60,188 nt of DNA. Source: JADHLJ01 sp038118725 (GTDB taxonomy: Bacteria > Pseudomonadota > Alphaproteobacteria > Thalassobaculales > Thalassobaculaceae). The notes under the pieces are model-generated. The model was given only the letters and a program-made list of their open reading frames with translations. It was not told the DNA's origin and did no database searches. Numbering within the stretch: position 1 is the first letter of the stretch; every line of letters begins with the position of its first letter. The position numbers and the translations under genes are program-made. Below, piece by piece: positions 24,634 to 32,539 of this stretch. Location of the stretch: the NCBI GenBank assembly GCA_038118725.1, contig JAYOIK010000026.1, positions 1 to 60,188 on the forward strand, given 5' to 3'.

Positions 24634-27123
24634 TCATATCGGCAGCGCGCCTTGCATGTCGCTGCCCATGGCCTCGGCGATCAGGTCCGACTCGGCCTCT
24701 TCCAGCAACGTCGTCAGCGCGCCGCCCTGGACGCTCTCACGGCCAATCTCCAGCAGCACCGGGACCGCCAGCGGCGAGACTCGATCCAAGACCCGAACGT
24801 CGATCTTGTTCTGAACCCGTACCAGTAGCTCGCCGAGCCGGCGAATGTCGGTCAAGCCGCGCGCGGCGTCGGCCCGGGTGGCGCGGAGCAGGATGTGGTC
24901 GGGCTCGTGCTGGCGCAGAACGTCGTAGATCAGATCGGCGTTGAAGGTCACCTGGCGGCCGGTTTTCTCGTGGCCCGGCAGCTTGCGCTCGATCAGCCCG
25001 GCGATTACGGCGACATTGCGGAACGTCCGTTTCAGAAGGCTTGATTCGGCCATCCAGGCCTCCAGATCGTCACCCAGCATGTCCTGGTCGAACAGGACGT
25101 CGATGTCGCGCGCCGGCTGGAGGCTCCAAACCGCGATCACGTAGTCGGTCGCGACGAAGCCCAGCGGGTCGAGCCCGGCCCGTTCCATGCGCTTGGTCAA
25201 AAGCATGCCCAGGGTTTGATGCGCGTTTCTCCCCTCGAAACAATAGGCGACCATGTAATAGCGCTCGCCCCTGGGGAAGATCTCGACCAGCAGGCGGTCG
25301 CGCTTCGGCAGGACCGAGCGCCATTGCTGGACCCGCAGCCATTCCTCGACCGGCGCGGGCAGGGTAGGCCATTGCTCGTCCGCTTCCAGCAAGGCTCGCA
25401 CGCCGTCGGCGAGATGCGTGGTCAAGGGCAAGCGGCCGCCCGCATAGGCCGGAACCTGAGGGTCGTCGCCATGCCCCGCGGTGACCTCAACGACGGTTTC
25501 GCGCAGTCCCTCGAATCGCAGCAACTGGCCGGAGAAGATGAACGTGTCCCCGGGGGTCAGGCCTTGCGCGAAATATTCCTCGATCTCACCCAGAAACCGG
25601 CCCCTCTTGAAACGGACCTTGAGGGTGACCGCCTCGACGATGGTACCGACATTCATGCGATAGCTCCGCGCCACCGTCGGGCCGGCGACGGCGAGGGTGC
25701 CGTCCTCGAAGCGCTCCAGCCGGTTAAACCGATCATAGGCCCGTAGCGCGTATCCACCGGTGGCCACGAAGGCGACGACCGCGTCGAATTCCTCGCGTGT
25801 AAGGTCACGATACGGCGCGGCGGCGGTAACCTCCCGATACAGCGCGTCGGGGTGAAACGGCGCCGAGCACGCGGTTCCGAGAACATGTTGCGCAAGGACG
25901 TCGAGACCGCCGGGATTGGGAGCGTCGCCGTCGAGTTGTCCGGCCCGGAGAGCCGAGAGCGCCGCCTGGCACTCCAGTACCTCGAAGCGGTTGGCGGGCA
26001 CCAAAAGCGCCTTGCTCGGCTCGTCCAAACGGTGATTGGCGCGGCCGATCCGTTGCAGCAGGCGCGAGGAGCCCTTCGGCGCGCCGACCTGGATCACCAG
26101 GTCAACCGCGGCCCAGTCGATGCCGAGGTCCAGAGAGGAGGTCGCGACCACCGCCCGCAGACCGCCCTTGGACATGACGGCTTCCACCTTGCGCCGTTGC
26201 TCGGCGGCAAGCGAGCCGTGATGCAGCGCGATCTCCAAATTGTCCTCGTTGATCCGCCAGAGGGCTTGAAAGACGAGCTCGGCCTGGGCGCGGGTGTTCA
26301 CGAAAACCAAGGTCGTGCGATGCTCGCGGATCGCGGCGTAGATCTCCTCGACCGCGTAGGTGCCCATATGGCCGGACCAGGGCAGGCGGTCGCCACCGAT
26401 CAGGATGCGTGCCGTGGCCTCGACCGCGCCGCCGCCCTCGATCCGCGCGACATCACCGGAACCGGCCCGCCCGGTGCGCGAGAGATAGGCTTCCATCTCG
26501 TCGGGATAGGCGACCGTCGCCGAAAGGCCGACCCGCCTCGCGGCGGGGGCGAGGGTGGCGAGTCGCGCCAGGCCCAGGGAAAGCAGCTCTCCGCGCTTGT
26601 TCGGCGCCAGGGCGTGCAACTCGTCGATCACGACACAGCGTAGTGAGCGAAACATCCGGCCCGCGTCGGCATAGGAGAGCAGCAGCGCCAAGCTCTCCGG
26701 CGTGGTCAAAAGGATATTCGGCGGCGATTTGCGTTGGCGTTGCCGCTTGGACTGGGGGGTGTCGCCGGTCCGGGTTTCCGCCGAAATCTCGAGCCTCATA
26801 TCGGCGATCGGATCCAGCAGGTTGCGGTGAACGTCCACCGCCAGCGCCTTCAGTGGAGAAATATAGAGGGTATGGAGGCCGCGTGCCGGGGTTTCGGCAA
26901 GTTCGATCAGACTACCCAGAAAACCGCCAAGGGTCTTGCCTCCGCCGGTGGGAGCGATGAGCAGGGCCGAGCGCCCCGCACGGGCGGCGGCGATCATCTC
27001 CAATTGATGCGGGTGCGGGCTCCAACCCTTGGCGTCGAACCAGGACGACAGCCTCTCCGACAGCGTCGTCGGTTCGCTTGGCATGCCGATAACCGGTGAT
27101 TGCGGGGCCATCGTCCCGGCCAT
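24634..27123 (-). CDS. Ligase-associated DEXH-box helicase (Lhr-Core type)
   Basis: An 829-residue superfamily 2 helicase of the ligase-associated Lhr-Core type, expected to unwind DNA in a repair pathway. Motifs run in order: Q-like PHPHQLEM near 38, Walker A APTGGGKTLGGF near 58, DEXH box DELHALA near 165, SATV near 199, and the second RecA domain with VATSSLDLGIDW and LLQRIGRANHR. The C-terminal part has the Lhr winged helix and DUF4175-like core with DVLRQHEPDHILLRATR, typical of this subgroup. ATG 27123 is used; ATG 27111 and 27084 are alternatives. It lies 26 bases after a crotonase gene, not beside the ligase. Confidence 0.9.
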   Translation of the reverse strand: MAGTMAPQSPVIGMPSEPTTLSERLSSWFDAKGWSPHPHQLEMIAAARAGRSALLIAPTGGGKTLGGFLGSLIELAETPARGLHTLYISPLKALAVDVHRNLLDPIADMRLEISAETRTGDTPQSKRQRQRKSPPNILLTTPESLALLLSYADAGRMFRSLRCVVIDELHALAPNKRGELLSLGLARLATLAPAARRVGLSATVAYPDEMEAYLSRTGRAGSGDVARIEGGGAVEATARILIGGDRLPWSGHMGTYAVEEIYAAIREHRTTLVFVNTRAQAELVFQALWRINEDNLEIALHHGSLAAEQRRKVEAVMSKGGLRAVVATSSLDLGIDWAAVDLVIQVGAPKGSSRLLQRIGRANHRLDEPSKALLVPANRFEVLECQAALSALRAGQLDGDAPNPGGLDVLAQHVLGTACSAPFHPDALYREVTAAAPYRDLTREEFDAVVAFVATGGYALRAYDRFNRLERFEDGTLAVAGPTVARSYRMNVGTIVEAVTLKVRFKRGRFLGEIEEYFAQGLTPGDTFIFSGQLLRFEGLRETVVEVTAGHGDDPQVPAYAGGRLPLTTHLADGVRALLEADEQWPTLPAPVEEWLRVQQWRSVLPKRDRLLVEIFPRGERYYMVAYCFEGRNAHQTLGMLLTKRMERAGLDPLGFVATDYVIAVWSLQPARDIDVLFDQDMLGDDLEAWMAESSLLKRTFRNVAVIAGLIERKLPGHEKTGRQVTFNADLIYDVLRQHEPDHILLRATRADAARGLTDIRRLGELLVRVQNKIDVRVLDRVSPLAVPVLLEIGRESVQGGALTTLLEEAESDLIAEAMGSDMQGALPI

Positions 27124-27149
27124 TGACTATCCCGGGCGCGCGTCGCGAT

Positions 27150-27944
27150 CTATCCCTGAGGATACCATGACGGCGCCCGTTTTTCCGCGAAACTGGCGAG
27201 GCCCTCGGACGCCTCGTCGGTCTGACGCTTGGCGGCGTGCATCTCCACCAGCTCGTTGAAATACTCGTCACTGACCAGGAGCCCGGCATCCTTCAGGGTC
27301 GCGCGTTTGGTTTGTTCGGTGGCGATCGGCGCCGCCATCAATAGGTTCTCGATGACGGGGGCCGCCGCCTCTTCGAGACCGCCGGTCGGACAGACCTCGT
27401 GAACAAGGCCCAGTTCAAGCGCCTTGGCGGCGTCGAAGCGCTCGCAGGTGAGCGCGTAGCGACGGGTGTTGCGCGGGCCGATCGCGGCGTTCAGCTGTGG
27501 GATGATGACGCTGGCCATGACGCCCCAGCGGGTTTCGGTGATCGAGAACAGCGCGTCCTCGCTGGCGATGACGATATCGCAGGCCGCCGCGATCCCGGTA
27601 CCGCCGCCGAAACAGCCGCCGTGAATAAGCGCGATGGTCGGCTTCATGATCTCCGTCAGGCCGCGAATCGCGGTGGCCGTGTTGAGCGAGACCGCGAGGT
27701 TCTCTTCCGGAGAGAGGACGCCGATCCCCTTCAGCCATTTCAGGTCGGCCCCGGCCTGGAAATGCCGGCCATTGCCCTTGATGACGATGATCCGCACGGC
27801 GTCGTTCTCGGCGCAATGGGCGATCCCGTCGATCATCGCCTGGATCATCTCACCGTTATAGGCGTTGTTCACCTCCGGGCGGTTGATGGTCACCGTGGCG
27901 ACGCCTCGGCTGTCGATATCCATGAGGACGACGGGATTGGACAT
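27150..27944 (-). CDS. Enoyl-CoA hydratase/isomerase family protein
   Basis: A 264-residue crotonase-fold protein that hydrates an enoyl-CoA. ATVTINRPEVNNAYN starts the fold, the first oxyanion-hole segment is FQAGADLKWLKG (near 65-76), and the second is HGGCFGGGTGIAAACDI (near 105-121). The segment FSITETRWGVMASVI resembles the methylglutaconyl-CoA hydratase branch (LiuC/AtuE-like), in line with two DUF1446 genes in the region, though not proof. The ATG at 27944 precedes MSNPVVLMDID; the longer upstream frame covers the intergenic region. It lies upstream of the helicase gene on the same strand and may share its transcript. Confidence 0.8.
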   Translation of the reverse strand: MSNPVVLMDIDSRGVATVTINRPEVNNAYNGEMIQAMIDGIAHCAENDAVRIIVIKGNGRHFQAGADLKWLKGIGVLSPEENLAVSLNTATAIRGLTEIMKPTIALIHGGCFGGGTGIAAACDIVIASEDALFSITETRWGVMASVIIPQLNAAIGPRNTRRYALTCERFDAAKALELGLVHEVCPTGGLEEAAAPVIENLLMAAPIATEQTKRATLKDAGLLVSDEYFNELVEMHAAKRQTDEASEGLASFAEKRAPSWYPQG

Positions 27945-28044
27945 GGTGGACTCCGTTTGTGCGAGTGCTGGATTGGGCGAAACCCTAGGCACTGTACGCC
28001 GGTTCGGCAAGATCGTCCGGTTTCGAGACGCGGCGTTGGTCGAA

Positions 28045-28073
28045 TTGACGCAAATCAATCGATTGTGTATGAT
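28045..28073 (+). promoter_or_regulatory. Sigma-70-type promoter with palindrome in the spacer
   Basis: TTGACG (28045-28050), a 17-base spacer and TATGAT (28068-28073) form a near-consensus promoter in an AT-rich stretch that is unusual for this GC-rich window. The spacer holds the perfect palindrome CAATCGATTG (28056-28065), a possible operator. Transcription would start near 28080 and leave an 80-base leader with a CCACG-tgt-CGTGG hairpin before the gene at 28162. Confidence 0.6.
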
Positions 28074-28161
28074 TTTATATTTTCTAACGCATGATCGCGC
28101 GAGATCGGCAATACCACGTGTCGTGGTGCCGCGTGGACTGCGCCCCTGGAAGGAAACTTCG

Positions 28162-29013
28162 ATGTCGGTGTTCTCGATTGAATGCTTGAAGTTGGCGAAG
28201 CGATCGGCTCGCCCTCTGGCGACGCTTGCTCTTGCCATCGCGTTGATTGTTCCGATGAATGACGCCATGGCGCAGAATCAAGGCCAGGGCCAGGGACAGG
28301 GACAGGGCCAGGGACAAAATCAACAACCCGCGCTAACGGGAACCCAGGCCACGGTGGTTATTCCTCCCGGACAAACCTCCGTCACCTTGGTGGTGAACGG
28401 CGCGCCACAAACCTTCAACGCTGGCGACGTCATTGATTTGTCGCAAGATATCGCGGTGCCGGCGACGTCAACCGTAGCGTTTGCAATGGGCGATGGCTCG
28501 TCGGTCGAGCCGGCCGGGGGGAGTAGTTTTTCCGTCTCGTCCAGCGGCAACAACGTGACCGTAAACCTGACGAGCGGATCGGCGAGCGCCACCTCCAGCA
28601 GCAACACGAATACCGTGACGATTTCCAACGGAAACGGCGTCGCGATCACGGGGAGCGATGTCTCGAGTAGCTATAACCCCGCGACCCAGGAAAGCACGGC
28701 GGAGGTGAATTCCGGAACCGCGACCCTCACGGGTTCCGCCACCAATGGCGCCAAGACCTTTGTCGCCAACAACATCACGCTAAACGCCGGCGATCAGAAC
28801 ACCAGGGTGTTTAGCGTGAGTTTCGATGACGGCGCCAATCAGAATACCAATAGCGGTTTTAGATCGGCGCAGAACACACCCCAGACGCCGAACGTGCCGA
28901 ACACGCCCCAGGTCCCGGTAACGGTGCCGCAGCTCGCCAACATTCTTCCGACCTTCGTCGCGCCCATTGTGCCGCCGGCGCAGGTTGATAGCTCCAGCCC
29001 CGCCGCGCCGTAA
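28162..29013 (+). CDS. Exported Gly-Gln-repeat, Ser/Thr/Asn-rich protein
   Basis: A 283-residue secreted protein of unknown function. Residues 1-38 form a signal peptide with a long n-region, hydrophobic PLATLALAIALIVP and a cut near DAMAQ. A run of six Gly-Gln units follows (DNA 28282-28317, GGCCAG/GGACAG hexamers). The rest is low-complexity, beta-prone sequence rich in Ser, Thr, Asn and Gly (TVNLTSGSASATSSSNTNTV), ending in a Pro/Val-rich tail. It resembles cell-surface or matrix proteins and weakly a FecR-type sandwich, but I cannot assign a family. AAGGAAAC at 28149-28156 is the ribosome site. The promoter lies at 28045-28073. Confidence 0.7.
   Translation: MSVFSIECLKLAKRSARPLATLALAIALIVPMNDAMAQNQGQGQGQGQGQGQNQQPALTGTQATVVIPPGQTSVTLVVNGAPQTFNAGDVIDLSQDIAVPATSTVAFAMGDGSSVEPAGGSSFSVSSSGNNVTVNLTSGSASATSSSNTNTVTISNGNGVAITGSDVSSSYNPATQESTAEVNSGTATLTGSATNGAKTFVANNITLNAGDQNTRVFSVSFDDGANQNTNSGFRSAQNTPQTPNVPNTPQVPVTVPQLANILPTFVAPIVPPAQVDSSSPAAP
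28282..28317 (+). repeat. Hexanucleotide tandem repeat in coding region
   Basis: Six units of GGCCAG/GGACAG (last unit GGACAA) encode Gly-Gln pairs right after the signal peptide. The repeat keeps frame, so slippage would change the length of the linker by whole dipeptides. Confidence 0.8.
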
Positions 29014-29083
29014 CGTTAGGCGCGATCGTTTAGCCGACATTAATTCTGGCGCGCTTGGCGCTTGGTGGATATTGTCCGCCTCC

Positions 29084-29725
29084 ATGAGCGATAGCACCAC
29101 AAATCAGCGGACCCGACCGGTGGATCAACCGGTCGAGAACCGTATTCGCGAGATCCTCGCCGCCGAGGCCGAGGCGATCCGCGCCGTCGCCGTCGACGCA
29201 ACCTACGGTGCCGCGCTGGACCTGCTTCAGAATGCCCGGGGGAAGATCGTCGCCACGGGCATGGGAAAAGCCGGGTTCGTGGCGCGAAAATTCGCGGCGA
29301 TCCTGAGTTCCACCGCGTCTCCGGCGATTTTCATCCACCCCGCCGAGGCGGCTCATGGGGATCTCGGGATGGTGGCCGAGGGAGACTGCATCGTCGCTTT
29401 TTCGACCAGCGGCAAGACCCGCGAGGTGCTGGAATTCATCGAGCTTAGCCGGCACATGAATGTCGGCGGCGTGATCGGCATTACCTCGCACAGGGATTCG
29501 GGACTGCGCGACCTTTCCGACGTGATTATCGACATGGGCGTGATCGCCGAGCCCTGTCCGCTGGGCATGACTCCGACCGCCAGCATGGCGGTGATGGCGG
29601 CGGTGGGCGACGCGCTTGCCCTGGTGCTGATGGAGCGCAAGGGGGTGACCCGCGAGCAATACGGCCTCAGGCACCACGGCGGCTATCTCGGCAAACGCGC
29701 TCGCACCGACAACCTGCCGGAGTGA
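29084..29725 (+). CDS. SIS-domain sugar phosphate isomerase, KpsF/GutQ-like without CBS
   Basis: A 213-residue KdsD/KpsF/GutQ-like protein predicted to interconvert D-arabinose 5-phosphate and D-ribulose 5-phosphate, the first step towards Kdo. The SIS domain has ATGMGKAGFVARKFA near 50-64, HPAEAAHGDLGM near 85-96 and AFSTSGKTREVLEF near 103-116. The typical C-terminal pair of CBS domains (about 110 residues) is absent. The ATG at 29084 gives MSDSTTNQ; the upstream extension overlaps the previous intergenic region. Its stop overlaps the next start (TGATG), coupling it to a DNA repair exonuclease, an odd partner. It could be specialised away from Kdo synthesis. Confidence 0.75.
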   Translation: MSDSTTNQRTRPVDQPVENRIREILAAEAEAIRAVAVDATYGAALDLLQNARGKIVATGMGKAGFVARKFAAILSSTASPAIFIHPAEAAHGDLGMVAEGDCIVAFSTSGKTREVLEFIELSRHMNVGGVIGITSHRDSGLRDLSDVIIDMGVIAEPCPLGMTPTASMAVMAAVGDALALVLMERKGVTREQYGLRHHGGYLGKRARTDNLPE

Positions 29726-30744
29726 TGGCGCCGCGCGCCGCATCTCCCGAAACCTGGATCCAGCCCCGCCGCAAGGGGCTCTATGTCATTCCCGGTGATT
29801 TTTACATCGACCCGACCCATGTGGTGGAGACGGCGATCATCACCCATGGCCATGGCGATCACGCGCGTCCCGGCCACCGACGGGTGGTCGCGACAGCCGA
29901 GACCCTGGCGATCATGCGGGTCCGGCTGGGGCGCGTCGCGAAGGATGGCGCCACGGCCCTGCGCCATGGCGAACGGTTGCGGATCGGCGAGGTGACGGTG
30001 TGGCTGGCGCCGGCGGGACATGTGCTGGGAAGCGCCCAGATCGTGCTGGAGTATCGCGGCGCGCGGGTCGTGGTCTCCGGCGACTACAAGCGAAGGCGCG
30101 ATCCGACCTGCGCCGCGTTCGAGCCCGTGCCTTGCGACGTCTTCGTCACCGAGGCCACCTTTGGTCTGCCGATCTTCCAACATCCGGATGATGACGGCGA
30201 AATCGGCAAGCTGCTGAGGTCGCTGGAGGTGTTCCCGGATCGTCCACATGTCGTCGGCGCGTATTCCCTGGGCAAGGCGCAGCGGATGATCGCGCTGTTG
30301 CGCGAGGCGGGATATGACAGGCCGATCCTCCTGCATGGGAGCCTTTGCCCGCTTTGCGCGCTCTACGAGGATTTCGGCGTGGAATTGGGGGAGCTTCGCG
30401 CTCTTGATGACCGGGCCATGGAAACACTCGCCGGCGAGATCATTCTGGCGCCACCATCGGCCTCGCTTGGTTTCGACGGCGCGGAGGCGGCGGAGCCGGT
30501 CCGGGTCGGCGCCTCCGGATGGATGCGGGTTCGAAAGCAGACCAAGGGGCGCGGGGTTGATCTGCCGCTCGTGATCTCGGATCACGCCGATTGGAACGAG
30601 ATTTTCGAGACCGTCGAGGATGTCGGCGCGCCGGAAATCTGGGTTACCCATGGCCGCGGGGACGCGATCATTCATCACGCGAAAACGCTTGGATTGCGGG
30701 CACGGGCGCTTAGCCTGGTCGGCTATGGCGAGGATGAGGCGTGA
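29725..30744 (+). CDS. Ligase-associated DNA exonuclease (Mbl fold)
   Basis: A 339-residue metallo-beta-lactamase/beta-CASP nuclease of the ligase-associated type. The metal site THGHGDHARPGH near residues 35-46 is intact, followed by AGHVLGSAQI, VVSGDYKRRRDPTC (near 116-129) and VTEATFGLPIF. C-terminal VISDHADWNEI and VTHGRGDAI complete the fold. Relatives are encoded with PdeM, Lhr-Core helicase and an ATP ligase and are thought to process DNA ends. ATG 29725 overlaps the previous stop; the stop overlaps the ligase GTG (GTGA). All expected catalytic residues are there, in contrast to the ligase it is coupled to. Confidence 0.9.
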   Translation: MAPRAASPETWIQPRRKGLYVIPGDFYIDPTHVVETAIITHGHGDHARPGHRRVVATAETLAIMRVRLGRVAKDGATALRHGERLRIGEVTVWLAPAGHVLGSAQIVLEYRGARVVVSGDYKRRRDPTCAAFEPVPCDVFVTEATFGLPIFQHPDDDGEIGKLLRSLEVFPDRPHVVGAYSLGKAQRMIALLREAGYDRPILLHGSLCPLCALYEDFGVELGELRALDDRAMETLAGEIILAPPSASLGFDGAEAAEPVRVGASGWMRVRKQTKGRGVDLPLVISDHADWNEIFETVEDVGAPEIWVTHGRGDAIIHHAKTLGLRARALSLVGYGEDEA

Positions 30745-32264
30745 AACCGTTCGCCGATCTCGTCGACCGACTAGATCTCGCCGCGCGCGACGATGACAAG
30801 ACGGCGCTGTTGGCAGACTATTTCCGTCGCGCGCCGGATCCGGATCGGGGCGCGGCGATCTCCCTGCTGCTCGATGAGGTCGCGTTTCCCAAGTTATCGC
30901 CGGCGATGACCCGCAAGCTCGGCGCCGGTCGCGTGGACCCGATATTGTTCGCGATGTCCCAGGACTTCGTCGGTGATCTCGGCGAGACGACGGCGCTGAT
31001 GTGGCCCAGGCGGGCGAGTAACCGGGAATGCCCGCGTTTGGGTGAGGTTCTGGAAGCCCTTGCCGGGGCCGCGCGCGCCGATTTGATGGAGATAATCGAG
31101 CCCTGGCTTGACACGATGGAGGCCACCGAGCGTCGGGTCTTTCTGAAACTGGCGGGCCGGCGTCTCGGCGTGGGCATCTCTCCCAAGATGGTCAGGCGGG
31201 CGCTCGCGTTACTCGGCGGCGTGCCGTTGTCGGAGATTGAAGAGATCTGGCATGCCCAGGAGATGCCATACACGCGCCTTTTCGACTGGTTGGAAGGCCG
31301 GGGGGAACGGCCCCGACCGGCGGCCGGGCATGGTTTCATGGCGGTGATGCGCGAGACTGTCTCGCGGTTCTCGCAAGTGAAGGGCGTTGATCTTTCACGT
31401 TACATCGTCGAATGGAAACGAGCAGGCGCGCGGGTACGGATATCGGCCCTGGGAGGCGAGCGCCGACTTTTCAATTTAAGTGGCGACGACATCTCCGAGG
31501 ACCATCCCGATGTGTTGACGGCGTTCGACGCCGAGGGTGTTTTCGACGCGGTGATCCACGGGGGCGGTGGTGGTTCGCAAACGCGCGTTGAACTGCTCGA
31601 CCTGCTGGTGGATGGCTCGCGCGATAGACGCCGGTCACCCTTTGAGGCGCGGCGAGGACGACTTGACGAAGTGCTTCGGCAACTTGATAGGCGCGTGTTC
31701 AGCCTCTCCGAAATCCTACCGGTTCATGACGCCGAATCTCTCGCCCGGCATCGCGCCGATTGCCGGGCGCGGGGCGCTCTCGGGCTGGTTTTGAAACGCC
31801 GGGATGGTCGTTACGTCGCGGGCTCCAACGCGGATGACTGGCTTCTGTTGCGCCGCGACCCGTTGGAGGCGGATCTAGTCCTGATGTATCTCCATCATCG
31901 CGCCGGCGCGCGGACCAGCGTGGCGGCCGAGGCGACCTTCGGGGCGTGGCGGGATGGTGCCGGCGGCCCCGAACTCGTCCCCGTCGCCAAGGCGAAACTC
32001 GCGCGCGCCCATGACCCGGACGGGGCCCTCGACAAGTGGATATCCGGCCACGCGACCAAGCGGTTCGGGCCGGTGACGGAGGTCGCCCCGGGTCTCGTCG
32101 CGACGCTCGCTTTTGACGTGGTGGAACCCGCGCGACGGCGCAAGGCGGGGCTGTTTCTCCGCGCGCCGGAAGTTGTGTCCATCGCATGGGGGAGTCCCGT
32201 CGACATGGCCTCGTGGTTGGAAGTCCTGGAGCGCTGCTTGGATCAGCCTGGCATGATGGAATGA
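30741..32264 (+). CDS. ATP-dependent DNA ligase homologue with degraded active site
   Basis: A 507-residue protein aligned with ligase-associated ATP-dependent ligases. The N-terminal DNA-binding domain is well kept (SQDFVGDLGETTALMWP near 73-89, LAGRRLGVGISPKM near 137-150). The catalytic core is degraded: motif I reads KRAGAR (Lys226 to Arg231) where KxDGxR is expected; the following SRTGE reads NLSGD; motif III reads Asp269-Ala-Val where DGE is expected; motif IV has Leu347 for the Glu of EGxxxK, with Lys352 kept; motif V reads WLLLRRDP (367-374) for WFKWKRDP. About 30 residues between motifs III and IIIa (the FNVLQQRL region) appear missing. The gene is open and starts at GTG, coupled to the exonuclease. 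It is probably not a functional ligase. Confidence 0.75.
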   Translation: MKPFADLVDRLDLAARDDDKTALLADYFRRAPDPDRGAAISLLLDEVAFPKLSPAMTRKLGAGRVDPILFAMSQDFVGDLGETTALMWPRRASNRECPRLGEVLEALAGAARADLMEIIEPWLDTMEATERRVFLKLAGRRLGVGISPKMVRRALALLGGVPLSEIEEIWHAQEMPYTRLFDWLEGRGERPRPAAGHGFMAVMRETVSRFSQVKGVDLSRYIVEWKRAGARVRISALGGERRLFNLSGDDISEDHPDVLTAFDAEGVFDAVIHGGGGGSQTRVELLDLLVDGSRDRRRSPFEARRGRLDEVLRQLDRRVFSLSEILPVHDAESLARHRADCRARGALGLVLKRRDGRYVAGSNADDWLLLRRDPLEADLVLMYLHHRAGARTSVAAEATFGAWRDGAGGPELVPVAKAKLARAHDPDGALDKWISGHATKRFGPVTEVAPGLVATLAFDVVEPARRRKAGLFLRAPEVVSIAWGSPVDMASWLEVLERCLDQPGMME

Positions 32265-32539
32265 GACGGTTTCGGAGAAGCTTGTTGAAGTAGATGGTTA
32301 AGGCCAACCAATACGGTGCCCATTGGTCCAAACTAGTATCTCGTCGTCCTCGTGAAAGCGGGGACCGAAGCCTGAAGCCGGTCCGTGTGACGCCTGGGTG
32401 ACGCCTGGGTCGGATGAGCCACCCGACCGCGAAACTGATCGGATAACCTTCGCGAGGACACGAAAGTGGCGTCGGTCCCAGCCTTCGCTGGGATGACGGG
32501 GTAGGGGAACTGGGGGCGTAGGCCGTCGACCGTCTGGCT
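32265..32539. other. Intergenic region with family B mosaic repeat
   Basis: No gene is seen. 32341-32501 carries a repeat with left end TCGTCGTCCTCGTGAAAGCG and right end CCCAGCCTTCGCTGGGATGA, imperfect inverted complements. Inside is an 11-base tandem TGACGCCTGGG (32388-32398 and 32399-32409). The genes on both sides converge here. Confidence 0.6.
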
